Positions 20,655 to 30,634 of a DNA stretch of 42,909 nt are shown piece by piece. The stretch is from Stentor coeruleus (Eukaryota; Ciliophora; Heterotrichea; Heterotrichida; Stentoridae): the NCBI GenBank assembly GCA_001970955.1, contig MPUH01000624.1, forward strand, positions 1 through 42,909, given 5' to 3'. Numbering within the stretch: position 1 is the stretch's first letter; each line of letters starts with the position of its first letter. The notes beneath the pieces are model-generated. The model ran no database searches. It was not told the DNA's origin and saw nothing but the letters and a program-made list of their open reading frames with translations. The position numbers were made by a program, and so were the translations under genes.

Positions 20655-22662
20655 ATGAATATATATCACCAGCGTGAAGGCCATCAAACAAAATCGTGGG
20701 TTAATGATCGATTCAATAAATTAGCTAAAGGCCAGGAAATAAGATTCAGATCTGGGGCAACAATAAGAAATCAATTTAAAATGATTATAAACCCCCAAGA
20801 TGTAAAATCCGCTCTTTTTTCTAAGAATGTTATCCATATAGACTCTTTTATGAACAGCGAGGTTTCTTTATTAAGATTTTATTCAAAAAATGAAAAATAC
20901 ACACTTTCATCTAAAGGATTAATATTAAGGGGATTTCATGTTTTAATAAACTTTTTGATTGTGTATTCAGTTATATCAAATCTTCTTGAGCTAGCTTTTG
21001 AAATAAAATTTAAAGGTCAAGAACTAACTAATTATTTAGTTTGGACATGCTTTGTAGTAGATTTTATGTTAAATTTTATAACTGAGCAATTTGATAGTAG
21101 AGGGAGGAGTATTAGGAATATAAAATTACTTACAGGAAGATATATTAAAGGTTGGTTTATTGTTGATTTATTAGCAATATTACCATTAGGGTTAGTTGAT
21201 TATAAAACTGCTGAAAAAATCCTAAATCTGATTCGAGTATTAAAGATTAAAAGAATCTTTGCTATGATTAAAATTCAAAGACTTATTAAGTATTTTTTAA
21301 TAAATTACAAAAAAAAATCAATAGCTTATAAAAAAGCAGCAACTATGATGAAGATTGTATGGGAATTTATTATTGAAGTATGTAGTGTGTTATTTTTTTC
21401 ATTTTTTACTGCATGTATATTTTATTCTTTTTGCAATTATCTTATTACAAGTAAAAAGGTAGACAATGGATTTGCTGTAAAATTTGAACTTGATCATGAA
21501 AGATCCTTATTAAGACTAATAAAAACTATGTATTTTATATTCACCTCTATGGCAACAGTTGGTTTTGGCGATTTCTACCCTTCAAACTTTTATGAGATGG
21601 GCTTTATATCATTTGTTTTATTTTTCAGTACTATCTGGTTCACAGNTATTCACCTCTATGGCAACAGTTGGTTTTGGCGATTTCTACCCTTCAAACTTTT
21701 ATGAGATGGGTTTTATATCATTTGTTTTATTTTTCAGTACTATTTGGTTCACAATTTCAATTGGGAAATCACTTGAGTTTATAAAGCGCCTGAGTAGATT
21801 CAAAATAAAATCAGAAAATGTTGATGAGTTAGAAATTTTCATAACAAATATCGAAAGTAGACATAGAAATTTACCATACACTACAAAATCCTCTATTTTC
21901 TCGCATTTTACATATTTCTGGAGTCATAGCCGTATAAAAAACTCATCAATAAATCAAATCAAAACCCCTAAAGGATACATAGTTCAGTTTAAAGATAAAA
22001 CCTTAGATGAAATACCTGAAAATCTTAAAAAACAAATTTATCAATTTTTATTTGACGACATTTTTGTCATATTCAAGTTTTTTTTCCCTAAGGAAAACAG
22101 TCTTAAGTATAAAATTTGCGAGTATTTTCAGCCAAGATATTATAGCCAAGATACCATAATATTAAAAGAAAACGAATTTTGTGATGAAGTTGTTTTTATT
22201 ACAAAAGGGAAAATTTATCTTGGTTTTTATTCGAATTGTAACGGTTCTTTTATACCTTGTAAGCTTTATGATGAGAAACTAATTGTAGGGGATTTTAGTT
22301 TATTATTTAATAAGGCTTCATTTGGCACATATACTGTACCGATTTTTGCTTTAGGTATGAGTATTTTAAGAAGACCATTGGAGTATATATTAAAAAGTCA
22401 TTATAAAAGTCATTATAAGAAATTAAAAGAAAAAGTTGGGATTAGATGTTTGAATTTACTGAACTTAATGGCTATTAATGGATTTACTGAAGCTGAAGAC
22501 TTGATTTGTGATTTGAAAGAGATGCTTGAATTTGATTGTGTTGATTTGGATGAAGATAAAAAATATTATAATGTTTATAAGACTAGTGAGGTAATACAAG
22601 AGAGTATACAAAAAATAAAGCAAGCCATCTATAAACTAAAATTCGAAATATTAACTCAATAA
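20655..22662 (+). CDS. EAG/CNG-type potassium channel with degenerate cyclic-nucleotide-binding fold
   Basis: The gene is interrupted by an assembly duplication (N at 21646). Removing 109 nt leaves 1899 nt, an intact 632-residue frame. Six membrane segments lie near residues 94-116, 127-145, 163-177, 187-207, 236-262 and 313-335. S3 carries GWFIVDLLAILP, typical of the EAG/HCN/CNG group, and S4 has spaced Arg/Lys (LIRVLKIKRIF). The pore holds the potassium filter TVGFGD at 301-306. Residues 448-545 have the fold order of a cyclic-nucleotide-binding domain, but the phosphate cassette reads VGDFSLLF...FGTYTV, with Glu replaced by Asp and the cassette Arg missing, so ligand binding is doubtful. 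It should sit in the plasma or ciliary membrane and shape membrane potential. The MORN gene starts 29 bp after its TAA. Confidence 0.9.
21538..21754. repeat. Assembly gap (N at 21646) with duplicated ~108-bp flanks
   Basis: Positions 21538-21645 repeat from 21647 with two substitutions in the body (GGGC/GGGT, ATCT/ATTT) and a difference at the last base. The overlap covers the pore-coding region. The differences may be allelic or sequencing errors. Confidence 0.9.
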
Positions 22663-22691
22663 TAAATTTAACTTATACTTTATATAAATTA

Positions 22692-25049
22692 ATGGAATCA
22701 CTTAAAGGTACTTTACTTGAAGACCTCTATAAATCTTTCCCCAAACTAGTCGACTTTGGGATAATCAAAGAGTACACTTCTCTCAGCAGGATTCCTCAAA
22801 AAGAATATCCTAAAGTCAAACTTAAGCATTTAAAACCTACAAAGTTCGAAGATAATACAATTTACACTGGTCAAATCGATTCTAATGGGAATAAATACGG
22901 AATAGGGGTTCTTTATATCCCTGACATCGGGGTGTTTGAAGGGTATTTCAAAAGCAACGAAATCAAAGGTTACGGTCGGCTCTATAAGTCAAACATGATA
23001 ATTGATAGTAAATGGCGAGGTCTAAAACCAAAAGACAAAGCGAAAATTGTAAACATTCATGACGATACAATATACGAAGGACAGATAAATAATCTTAAAC
23101 CTCATGGACTTGGTAAACTAATAAAAGTTTTATCTTGGACATATTTTGGGAATTTTGACAATGGGATAAGACAAGGAAAAGGTAAACTGACTTGGGATAA
23201 TAAAGAAGAATATAACGGGGACTTTACAAATGATAAACAAGAAGGGGTTGGAAAATACACTTGGCCTGATGGTAGTGAATATGAAGGAGATTTCGCAAGA
23301 AACAAAATGCATGGAAATGGGGTATTGAAAATGATAAATGATTATATATACGAAGGGCAATTTATAAATGGGATGAAACAAGGTCATGGTATCTGCACTT
23401 GGGTTAATGGGAAAAAATATGAAGGGTTTTGGATGAAAAACAAATTTGATGGTATAGGCACTGAAAGTAACGAACAAGGTGAAATGATAACTGGTATTTG
23501 GCGAAATGGTACAATTATTAACCAAAACTCAAGCCATTTAGTAGGATTCAAACAGTCCTTACAAAACTCTTTCTCTAATAAACCTAGAGTAAAAACCGAG
23601 CAGTCAGTAGTTGATAGTATATCAGTAAGTATAAGAACGAATATTAATGAAAAAAAATCAGCTACTACAAAAAGTTCAAATATCAGACTCAGCGTCTTAA
23701 AAAACCCAGAAAACGATTCCCGAAAGATGGAAATTCTAAATAAAAATCCAGAATTTATTGTTAAAAACCCAAAAACCCCAAGTATTGATGATATAAAACG
23801 CAAAGAAAGTAATGATTCTATACAGTTACCAATAGTTGAAAATTCTAGAAAAATTAGTAGCAAAGAGAAAAGTTTAAGTTCATCAGATGAAGAAGAGATT
23901 AAAATTCCATTAATAAAACCACCGAATATAGATGTTGAAGGAAATGAAGATAATTTTTCTATGAATGATTCTGATGATGAGAAAGAAGAGGGAAATAAAG
24001 AAAAAAATAAATTTGATGTTGATGTGTCGGTGATAAAAGAAAATAATAGTCCTGATTATATTCTTGAAGGGAAAAATATTGAAGAAAAAGCTGAGGATTT
24101 GAATGAACTTGGTAAAGAAATAGCTGATTTTGTTCTTTCTGAAGGGTCGATGTCTAAGAGGAAGCTTGAAGATAGTAAACGGATTAGTGAAAGGAATAAA
24201 AGTAGAGATTTGAATAGTAGAAGTAAAGGATTTGATGAGAATAGGGATTATGTGAAAAGTCGTGAGGAGAGTGTTGTGGAGTTGTATCTGCCGATGAAAA
24301 TTTTTGTCCTTGATGTGAAGGAAATACAGATTAAGATTAGGCAGGATCCTTTGTTTCAGGTATCGTATAAGATTTTTAAAAGTTTATATTCATTTGATTA
24401 TGAACCTACTGAAGATGTGAATTTCGAAGTAACTCTTTTAGAAAACTGGATAGTTTTGCCTAAAGAAAAATATTATCGTGGGTATGTGGATTCTGAAGGT
24501 GTGCCAAATAGTAATGGTGTGCTTTTACAAAAAGGAAGAATTTATCAAGGTGGGTTTTTAAATGGTAAAAAACATGGTTTAGGGCGTTTGATAACGGCAT
24601 TAGGGAAAATATACGAAGGCTACTGGCGGAGAGGGAAAAAATCAGGTTTCGGAGTTTTTCAAAGCGAGACTGAATTCTATTGTGGAGACTGGGAGCTGGG
24701 TCTTTATCACGGCAAAGGTATATTGGAAAACGAAAAAGGCCAATATGATGGAAGATTTATATACAACATTTGCGAAGGTAAAGGAACTTTGCGCTTCAAA
24801 GACGGAAAAGTATTCACAGGAGACTTCGCAAACGGAGTTCCTCACGGTTATGGGGACTTAAAATTCGGTAGCACTTTAGAAAGCGGCCATTGGAAATTAG
24901 GTGTTCAAATCCGTTATGAGACTACAGCAACAAAAAAAGTTACTCCTCTAGGGGACTCATCATCTCAATACATAAAATCCAGCTCAAGTAATAAATCTTC
25001 AGATTCAGAAAGCATTGATAATCCTGTTGCCTGGGAATTAGATGACTAA
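22692..25049 (+). CDS. Large MORN-repeat protein with two MORN blocks
   Basis: The 785-residue protein has MORN repeats (YEGxxxNGxxHGxG pattern) at about 57-273 and 591-738. The repeats include YEGQINNLKPHGLGKL, YEGQFINGMKQGHG and YQGGFLNGKKHGLGRL. The blocks are separated by some 300 residues of acidic, Ser/Lys-rich, probably disordered sequence (SSSDEEE, NDSDDEKEEGNKEKNK). MORN proteins commonly act at membranes or the cytoskeleton, as scaffolds or as regulators of lipid kinases; no kinase domain is present. The tail is Ser-rich and acidic. It lies 29 bp downstream of the potassium channel on the same strand, which may reflect only compact spacing. No signal peptide. It ends with TAA. Confidence 0.92.
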   Translation: MESLKGTLLEDLYKSFPKLVDFGIIKEYTSLSRIPQKEYPKVKLKHLKPTKFEDNTIYTGQIDSNGNKYGIGVLYIPDIGVFEGYFKSNEIKGYGRLYKSNMIIDSKWRGLKPKDKAKIVNIHDDTIYEGQINNLKPHGLGKLIKVLSWTYFGNFDNGIRQGKGKLTWDNKEEYNGDFTNDKQEGVGKYTWPDGSEYEGDFARNKMHGNGVLKMINDYIYEGQFINGMKQGHGICTWVNGKKYEGFWMKNKFDGIGTESNEQGEMITGIWRNGTIINQNSSHLVGFKQSLQNSFSNKPRVKTEQSVVDSISVSIRTNINEKKSATTKSSNIRLSVLKNPENDSRKMEILNKNPEFIVKNPKTPSIDDIKRKESNDSIQLPIVENSRKISSKEKSLSSSDEEEIKIPLIKPPNIDVEGNEDNFSMNDSDDEKEEGNKEKNKFDVDVSVIKENNSPDYILEGKNIEEKAEDLNELGKEIADFVLSEGSMSKRKLEDSKRISERNKSRDLNSRSKGFDENRDYVKSREESVVELYLPMKIFVLDVKEIQIKIRQDPLFQVSYKIFKSLYSFDYEPTEDVNFEVTLLENWIVLPKEKYYRGYVDSEGVPNSNGVLLQKGRIYQGGFLNGKKHGLGRLITALGKIYEGYWRRGKKSGFGVFQSETEFYCGDWELGLYHGKGILENEKGQYDGRFIYNICEGKGTLRFKDGKVFTGDFANGVPHGYGDLKFGSTLESGHWKLGVQIRYETTATKKVTPLGDSSSQYIKSSSSNKSSDSESIDNPVAWELDD

Positions 25050-25896
25050 TAATTAAATCAACTTAGCTTATAATTATTTATAAATTTACATGTTATATTT
25101 TCTTGGTCAAGGTCTCAAACAAATTTTATATAAATTTTCACATGCAAGAATATAACTTTAAGTTGTAGGAAAAATCAAAAAAAAAAACTTCTTTGTATTA
25201 GCTTTGATAATTTTATTTTTTTTATTTTTCAATCATGACTTATAAGAATCTTATTCATTTTTTTATTTTATCGGTCTGGAGGTTAAAAGCATGATTTTTT
25301 GTAGGCAAATATTTTATGATAAAGCTTTAAACTTGAAAGGATTTTTTGTTAGTTTTGATATGGTAAAATTTAGGGAAATAAATATTTTCAACTTGTAGTT
25401 AGTATAAGATTTTTGATTAAAAAGAACTTAAAGGAGGATTTTAGTGCATTTCAAGAAAGGTTTTGAAGATTTCGTATTGGTTTTGGTGTTGACTTTTTGG
25501 GTGAAGACTTTGATATTTTCCCTTCTTTGCAATTCCTTTTATAGTTTTTGTGTATAGAAAATGTATAAATAATGAAAAAACTGTTGATAAAATGAATCAT
25601 TATTAATATATTCAGCAAAAAATAACTGCCTAAAAAAAATTATATATCTAAAAGCCTACCACAATATATTTAATTTTAAAACTTCCTCACAAAAACCTTT
25701 TTTACTTTCTTATCTTTTTCAGATTTAATATCATGAATCACGACAAATTTTTTTATCGCCTAAGTTTTATCCTTAGCATATCTTCTCACTAAAAAATACA
25801 AAAATTTACCTTTTTCTAATTAATAATAGATTTTCTTGATCTCTATCAAACATTTTTATAATAAATCTCAATTCCCAAACTAGTAAATTTCTATTT
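25050..25896. other. Convergent intergenic spacer
   Basis: About 850 bp of AT-rich DNA between the convergent MORN and small membrane-protein genes; nothing recognised. Confidence 0.6.
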
Positions 25897-26220
25897 TTAG
25901 TGCATTTTATTTAATTCAGTCTTGCCTCCATTGACTTCATTAAACCTGATTCTAAGCTCTTCAAGTTCTCGGTCGATTCTATCAATTTCTGATTCAAGTT
26001 CATCAGCCCTTCTATTTTCCCCTCTATCTCTTGCCCAATCTATATGATAAATTAAATCTTTTCTCATTTTTCTTAGATTTTCATACTTTTCATCTATATC
26101 ATCAAGCATTTGATTACGTCTTCTATATCTCCGTACCTGAGGTATCACATAAGTTATGAATATCCAGATAAGCAAAAATACAAAGACCAAGTAAGGAAAG
26201 AGTCTTACAAAATCTTCCAT
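25897..26220 (-). CDS. Small membrane protein, twin 1
   Basis: The protein is 107 residues. Residues 4-27 are a hydrophobic helix (FPYLVFVFLLIWIFITYV), followed by a basic patch (RRYRRRNQ) and a charged coiled-coil region of about 60 residues with ERIDRELEEL-type heptads. The topology is likely a single-pass anchor with a cytosolic coil, because the basic patch follows the helix. The next gene upstream encodes a protein of the same length with the same layout, and both end in Lys-Met-His. Family not recognised. The ATG directly follows TATTATAA. The gene lies 76 bp downstream of its twin. Confidence 0.8.
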   Translation of the reverse strand: MEDFVRLFPYLVFVFLLIWIFITYVIPQVRRYRRRNQMLDDIDEKYENLRKMRKDLIYHIDWARDRGENRRADELESEIDRIDRELEELRIRFNEVNGGKTELNKMH

Positions 26221-26296
26221 TTATAATATACCTAAAACATATAATCAAATGTTTTTTTATTGATAAAATAAAGCTCTAGAATTAAAATTCTATGTT

Positions 26297-26620
26297 TTAA
26301 TGCATTTTAGATAAATCAATCTTGCCTTCATTAACTTCATTATACCTGATTCTAAGCTCTTCAAGTTCTTGGTCGATTCTATCAATTTCTCTTGTAAGTT
26401 CATTAGCCTTCCTATTATCTCCTCTAACCTTAGCCCAGTCTATATGACAGATTAAACTTCTTCTTATTCCCCTTAATTTTTCACATTTTTGGTCAATATT
26501 ATCAATCATTTGATTACGTCTTTTATATCGCCGAACTTGAGAGATAATATAAGTTATAATCACCCATATAAGTAGAAATACAAAGACCAAGTAAGGAAAA
26601 TATCCAAAAAAATCTTTCAT
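26297..26620 (-). CDS. Small membrane protein, twin 2
   Basis: I choose the ATG at 26620 rather than the frame's earlier ATG at 26665, because it aligns with the twin's start and gives exactly 107 residues in both. Residues 4-27 hold the membrane helix (FPYLVFVFLLIWVIITYI), then RRYKRRNQ and a coiled coil (IDQELEELRIRYNEV). About 70% of residues match the twin, so this is a recent tandem duplicate. It starts 44 bp after the stop of the Dicer-like gene on the same strand. The function is unknown; a membrane-tethered coiled-coil adaptor is compatible with what is seen. Confidence 0.8.
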   Translation of the reverse strand: MKDFFGYFPYLVFVFLLIWVIITYIISQVRRYKRRNQMIDNIDQKCEKLRGIRRSLICHIDWAKVRGDNRKANELTREIDRIDQELEELRIRYNEVNEGKIDLSKMH

Positions 26621-26664
26621 TAATGTTTTATATGAAAAAAAAAAGAGATTATTTGTATTGTACA

Positions 26665-28836
26665 CTATTTAGAAGTTAGTAAAAGATAAGCTTTTTGTGA
26701 TGCGATTTGCTTAGCTAGCCAACTTGTATTTCCTGTAGCGTCACATATAAAATCATCAGCTACATAAACTTCAGCTATTACTAAACCTTTGTCGAGTCTA
26801 GTTTTTGTCTCACATTTAGTATGTTTTTTTTGACAAAAAGTACTTAGTTTACTTCGGATGTTCATATCACATCTTTCCTCATTTTGTGCTAAATGCAATA
26901 TTAGATTTTTCATGAATGGGGTAAAAATTTTGCATGTTAAATCAAGGCTTTCTGAATCTATTAGAACTGCGCCTATTAATGATTCGAAAATATCGTTGAG
27001 GCATTTCGGTGGATGTGAATTATAAACTCCAAAATCCAAAAGGTCTTCTTCCCATTGGAAATCCGCAAAATATCTTCTAATTTCCTCATGTATTTCTTTG
27101 ACTGCTTTAAGATAGTTTTGTAAACCTAAAGATATAGAAAGTCTAGAAAGCACAACGTTATTAACAAGCATATGTCTAAAAACCGTAAGTCTTTCTGCTG
27201 TGAATTTCCCTAAAGGAAAAATATTAGTTATAACTATAGTGTCAACTACAGCATCACCAAGAAATTCAAGTCTTTCATAATTATAACCTAAACCAAGACT
27301 TCCATGTGTAAATGCTTCTTCTATAAGATTTTGGTTTTTGAATTTATAGTTTATAATTGTTTCAAGAAGTGAGTAATCAGAAGTGCTTGTTAAAGTGAAT
27401 TTCTCAGGTCGTGGGATGAGATCATCAAAGTTGTTTAGTTTGAAATCTTTCATATCTTTATCCCCAAGCATTCCTCTATACATTCCATCCAAAAATCTGA
27501 TAGTTTTATCCCATTCTTCTTCTGGCAGTACTTTAATCCTACTAATAAACCCTGCAGCTCCAGCAAATCCTGCACTCAGATAAAAAGCTCCAATAAGTGA
27601 TTCAACCTCATCAGCAAGCATACCATCAGAAAATTTTTCATTTAGCACAATTACCTCAGATGGTCTTTTTAATCCAGTATAATACGCAGGTCTAAAACTT
27701 TTCTGTCTAACTTTAGCACATCTCATATAAAAATACAGTTCATTATTCAAATTAATTTCACATAAAACTTTATTTTTAACAAAGCTAGTCCTCATATCCG
27801 TAAGAAAACCTTCATTTTTCCCATCATGTCTAAAATACAACTGTAACGAGCTTATAACTTTAAGTATTGAATCTCCAAGGTTTTCTATAGGGTCATAATT
27901 CTTATCATTATCATAAGCAGGAGCTGTTGTTGCATCTCTAATCAAGTTAAAATCCCCATGGTAATTATAAAGAGCAACAAAATCTATTAAATATGTATAT
28001 CTTTCAATTGAAATAAGAGCTTTGACGATTTTATTAGCATTTCTAGTTTGTTTTCGGGTTAGATAAAATGTTTCTAAAAGGTTTTCTGGGGCTATTTTCA
28101 GGTTTATCGGCTTGTAAGTTTTTTTATGTTTAAGTTCTTTTTTCCTAGCAACATGTACTGACCTTAAAAGCACAAGAGGATATTCAAATGGTGGGTAAAC
28201 GAAAGATGCATTTTTAAGCATTTTTTCTGCTTTTTCAATGATTTCTTGTTGGATTGTATCTGGGACTTCTTGTGAGTATAAAGATTTTTTCGAGATTTTA
28301 CAAGCGATATCTGAAGCCTTAGTGTTTTTATTAACTTTCATTACATAGTAATACTTTTGTCGTTTTGGGGGAATGTGATAAACAAGTTTATCCAAAGACT
28401 GTTTTTGAGAAGATTTTATATCTTTTTTCATCCCTAAGGCAGCTTTTACTGATAACCAGCTTATGTTTTTTTTACAAGTTGGGGCTATAAGGTAGTTAGC
28501 ATATGACTGATTATCAGAATCTGAATAAGAAGTTTGGAATAAGTCACACCACATTATGCTTTGAAAGGCTTTGAGACTTTCGAACTCTTTTAAATTCATA
28601 ATTCTAACGCCAACTTCTTTTAAAATAGGGGGAAGTGGGTTGTAGCTTATTGGTAAAAATATGCAGAAACCAGGGATTTCTGAAAAGTTATATGTGAAAA
28701 CTTTTACTCCGTTGGATACTAGTGTGAATGGTTGCTCTAGTATGGAAGAATAATTTTTTATTTCGAAGTAGTTGTTTTTATCAACAAATTTAGATTTCTT
28801 TTTGGGATCTTCGTCTCTATTAGCAATTATGTCCAT
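26665..28836 (-). CDS. Dicer-like protein: two RNase III domains, no helicase
   Basis: The protein is 723 residues. RNase IIIa lies near 315-425: ENLGDSILK supplies Glu318 and Asp322, and LADEVESLIGA supplies Asp409 and Glu412. RNase IIIb lies near 490-630: ERLEFLGDAVVD gives Glu524 and Asp528, and LNDIFESLIGA gives Asp615 and Glu618. Both catalytic tetrads are complete. Residues 655-720 look like a C-terminal double-stranded-RNA-binding domain. Residues 1-300 have no helicase motifs; their position fits platform/PAZ, but I see no clear PAZ signature. Paramecium and Tetrahymena have helicase-less Dicer-like enzymes that make small RNAs during development (scan RNAs), so this could do the same; that is inference. 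Alternatively it serves vegetative RNA interference. It ends with TAG or TAA adjoining the small membrane-protein gene. Confidence 0.92.
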   Translation of the reverse strand: MDIIANRDEDPKKKSKFVDKNNYFEIKNYSSILEQPFTLVSNGVKVFTYNFSEIPGFCIFLPISYNPLPPILKEVGVRIMNLKEFESLKAFQSIMWCDLFQTSYSDSDNQSYANYLIAPTCKKNISWLSVKAALGMKKDIKSSQKQSLDKLVYHIPPKRQKYYYVMKVNKNTKASDIACKISKKSLYSQEVPDTIQQEIIEKAEKMLKNASFVYPPFEYPLVLLRSVHVARKKELKHKKTYKPINLKIAPENLLETFYLTRKQTRNANKIVKALISIERYTYLIDFVALYNYHGDFNLIRDATTAPAYDNDKNYDPIENLGDSILKVISSLQLYFRHDGKNEGFLTDMRTSFVKNKVLCEINLNNELYFYMRCAKVRQKSFRPAYYTGLKRPSEVIVLNEKFSDGMLADEVESLIGAFYLSAGFAGAAGFISRIKVLPEEEWDKTIRFLDGMYRGMLGDKDMKDFKLNNFDDLIPRPEKFTLTSTSDYSLLETIINYKFKNQNLIEEAFTHGSLGLGYNYERLEFLGDAVVDTIVITNIFPLGKFTAERLTVFRHMLVNNVVLSRLSISLGLQNYLKAVKEIHEEIRRYFADFQWEEDLLDFGVYNSHPPKCLNDIFESLIGAVLIDSESLDLTCKIFTPFMKNLILHLAQNEERCDMNIRSKLSTFCQKKHTKCETKTRLDKGLVIAEVYVADDFICDATGNTSWLAKQIASQKAYLLLTSK

Positions 28837-29635
28837 TTTATATTATTTTTTAAGATTGTTGTAGTTATAATATCATTTTAAAATTATGGGAATGATTCAA
28901 ATGAATATGTTTTTGGAAGATTTTTAGTTTTATTAAATATTATGTTAGGGTGATAGATATTACGATGGGATAATGGTTTTCATAACATTTTTATGTGGAA
29001 TAGAAACTTTAATTTGTGAGATATCGAATAATTTTTTTTAAGTAAATTTCTGATAAAAAATTGTATGTATAAATCAAGGAATTTTAAAGGAATAACAAAA
29101 TTAGATTAATATTGATATGTGTATAATCAATAATAACTCTATTAATATACTTTTTGCATAACCTATATAAATTATGCTTAAAAATATCTAAAATCTTATT
29201 TATGTTAAAATAACCCTTCTAATCAACCATTTAAACCTAAAATTCTCCTCTATAGTTTTCTTGATAAGTATATACATTTCTTAATATCTTTATAAAAATA
29301 CAAAAAATTATAGCCAACTTTTCCTTTTACTATACTTCACAATCCACACATATCTTTACCCATAAAATCTTCTTCACAGCATCTCCCCTAAAATAAACCT
29401 TCAACCTTAACACAACAAAAATCATCTACTTTAACAACATCATTAACAAAAACAATTAAATCATAAACAAATCCACTAATAATACTACAATCTTACATAA
29501 AAAAACAAAAATATCAAATATCAGGATTTTTTCTTCTATTTTTTATATAAAGCCGGGAAAAAATTGTATAAATCTTCCTAACGTGGCAAATTTTAATTAG
29601 AAAATAGTATCGTTAGAATAGTTTTTATATAATAT
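28837..29635. other. Divergent intergenic region
   Basis: About 800 bp between divergent start codons, so both promoters should lie here. The plus strand is G-rich near the Dicer-like gene and C-rich near the Ulp1-like gene. No other feature is recognised. Confidence 0.6.
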
Positions 29636-30634
29636 ATGTATTTTACATCTAGAATAGGTTCACCTAGATGCATATCTCCAAGAGCAAATTCCCCTAAACT
29701 CCGATCTCCATCTCCAAGAGCCAGGATGAATCGTATTATGCACCCTTATCAACGAATTCTAAGTCCTCAGTCAATTGGAAATCTTGCCTTGCCTAGTTTT
29801 CTAAGAATGAGTAACTCTGCGTCTAATGATATACTTAAAAACATACCAAATGCTAGACTAAGGACAGCTGATAGTACTGTTGATACAAGCTCAGTTCATA
29901 AATCTTATCAGCAGTCACCTATTTCGGAAATCATTGCTGGGAAAACTAAAGATTCTTCGGAATTTGTTAATTATGCATTTGATAATAAACTTTCACCTGA
30001 CCAGATATTGTTAAGAGTAGGGAAAATCGAGTTAACTCGAAAAGATCTGAGCTGCTTACGTCCTGGGAAACTCTTACCCATCAACCTAATCGACGCATGT
30101 CTCAGTTGTATAAAAAAGCGTAACAAGAAAATATTCCAAAAGCAGGAAACCCACAGTCGCGTTATAATAATGAAAACAAGTTTTGCAGAAAAAGTCTTCC
30201 AATCCAAAGAAAAAAACTCAATCCGATCAAAGAAAAACCTTTTAAATTTCGAATATTTATTATTTCCTCTTTTTATTGGCTACTGGACAATACTTGTAGT
30301 AAATAATAGAGAAAAAACAGCAATGTATTATGATCCAATAGGTATTGAAAAAAATGATAGGCAGATTTTTAAAGGTCTTTATGATTTCCTCAAACAAGAA
30401 ATCTCATTTCATCAAGGTAGAGATATAGAAAATAGTCGTTGGAAACATTTAGAATGTCAAAGGATTAATGAAATTGATGCTTTTGATCATATCGACTCTG
30501 CAGTATATGTGCTAAGATTAGCGTTTAAAATTTCTACTGGGAAAAACATAGAAATTTCCCCAGAAGTCCTCAATGATTTTAGGACTAAACTTCTTACGAT
30601 TTTATTTAAATACGGAACTAAAATAGTTTATTAA
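29636..30634 (+). CDS. Ulp1/C48-like protease homologue, probably inactive
   Basis: The 332-residue protein has a Ser/Pro/Arg-rich N terminus (SPRxxSPxxxSPSPR pattern) and a C-terminal region with the order of Ulp1 SUMO proteases. LTRKDLSCLRPGKLLPINL (134-152) corresponds to the family's substrate-binding opening. FIGYWTILVV (213-222) corresponds to the strand with the catalytic His-Trp, but the His is Tyr216. YYDP keeps the Asp (233). DSAVYVL (287-293) corresponds to D-C-G-V-F-V, so the nucleophile Cys is Ser288. With His and Cys both gone, peptidase activity is unlikely; it may bind SUMO-like proteins without cutting them. The match is by motif order, not alignment, so another papain-like family is possible. 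ATG follows TATAATAT. It ends with TAA. Confidence 0.78.
   Translation: MYFTSRIGSPRCISPRANSPKLRSPSPRARMNRIMHPYQRILSPQSIGNLALPSFLRMSNSASNDILKNIPNARLRTADSTVDTSSVHKSYQQSPISEIIAGKTKDSSEFVNYAFDNKLSPDQILLRVGKIELTRKDLSCLRPGKLLPINLIDACLSCIKKRNKKIFQKQETHSRVIIMKTSFAEKVFQSKEKNSIRSKKNLLNFEYLLFPLFIGYWTILVVNNREKTAMYYDPIGIEKNDRQIFKGLYDFLKQEISFHQGRDIENSRWKHLECQRINEIDAFDHIDSAVYVLRLAFKISTGKNIEISPEVLNDFRTKLLTILFKYGTKIVY

Noticed and set aside
21559..21704. Two separate overlapping channel genes
   Set aside because: Collapsing the duplicated flank gives a single intact frame with one pore.
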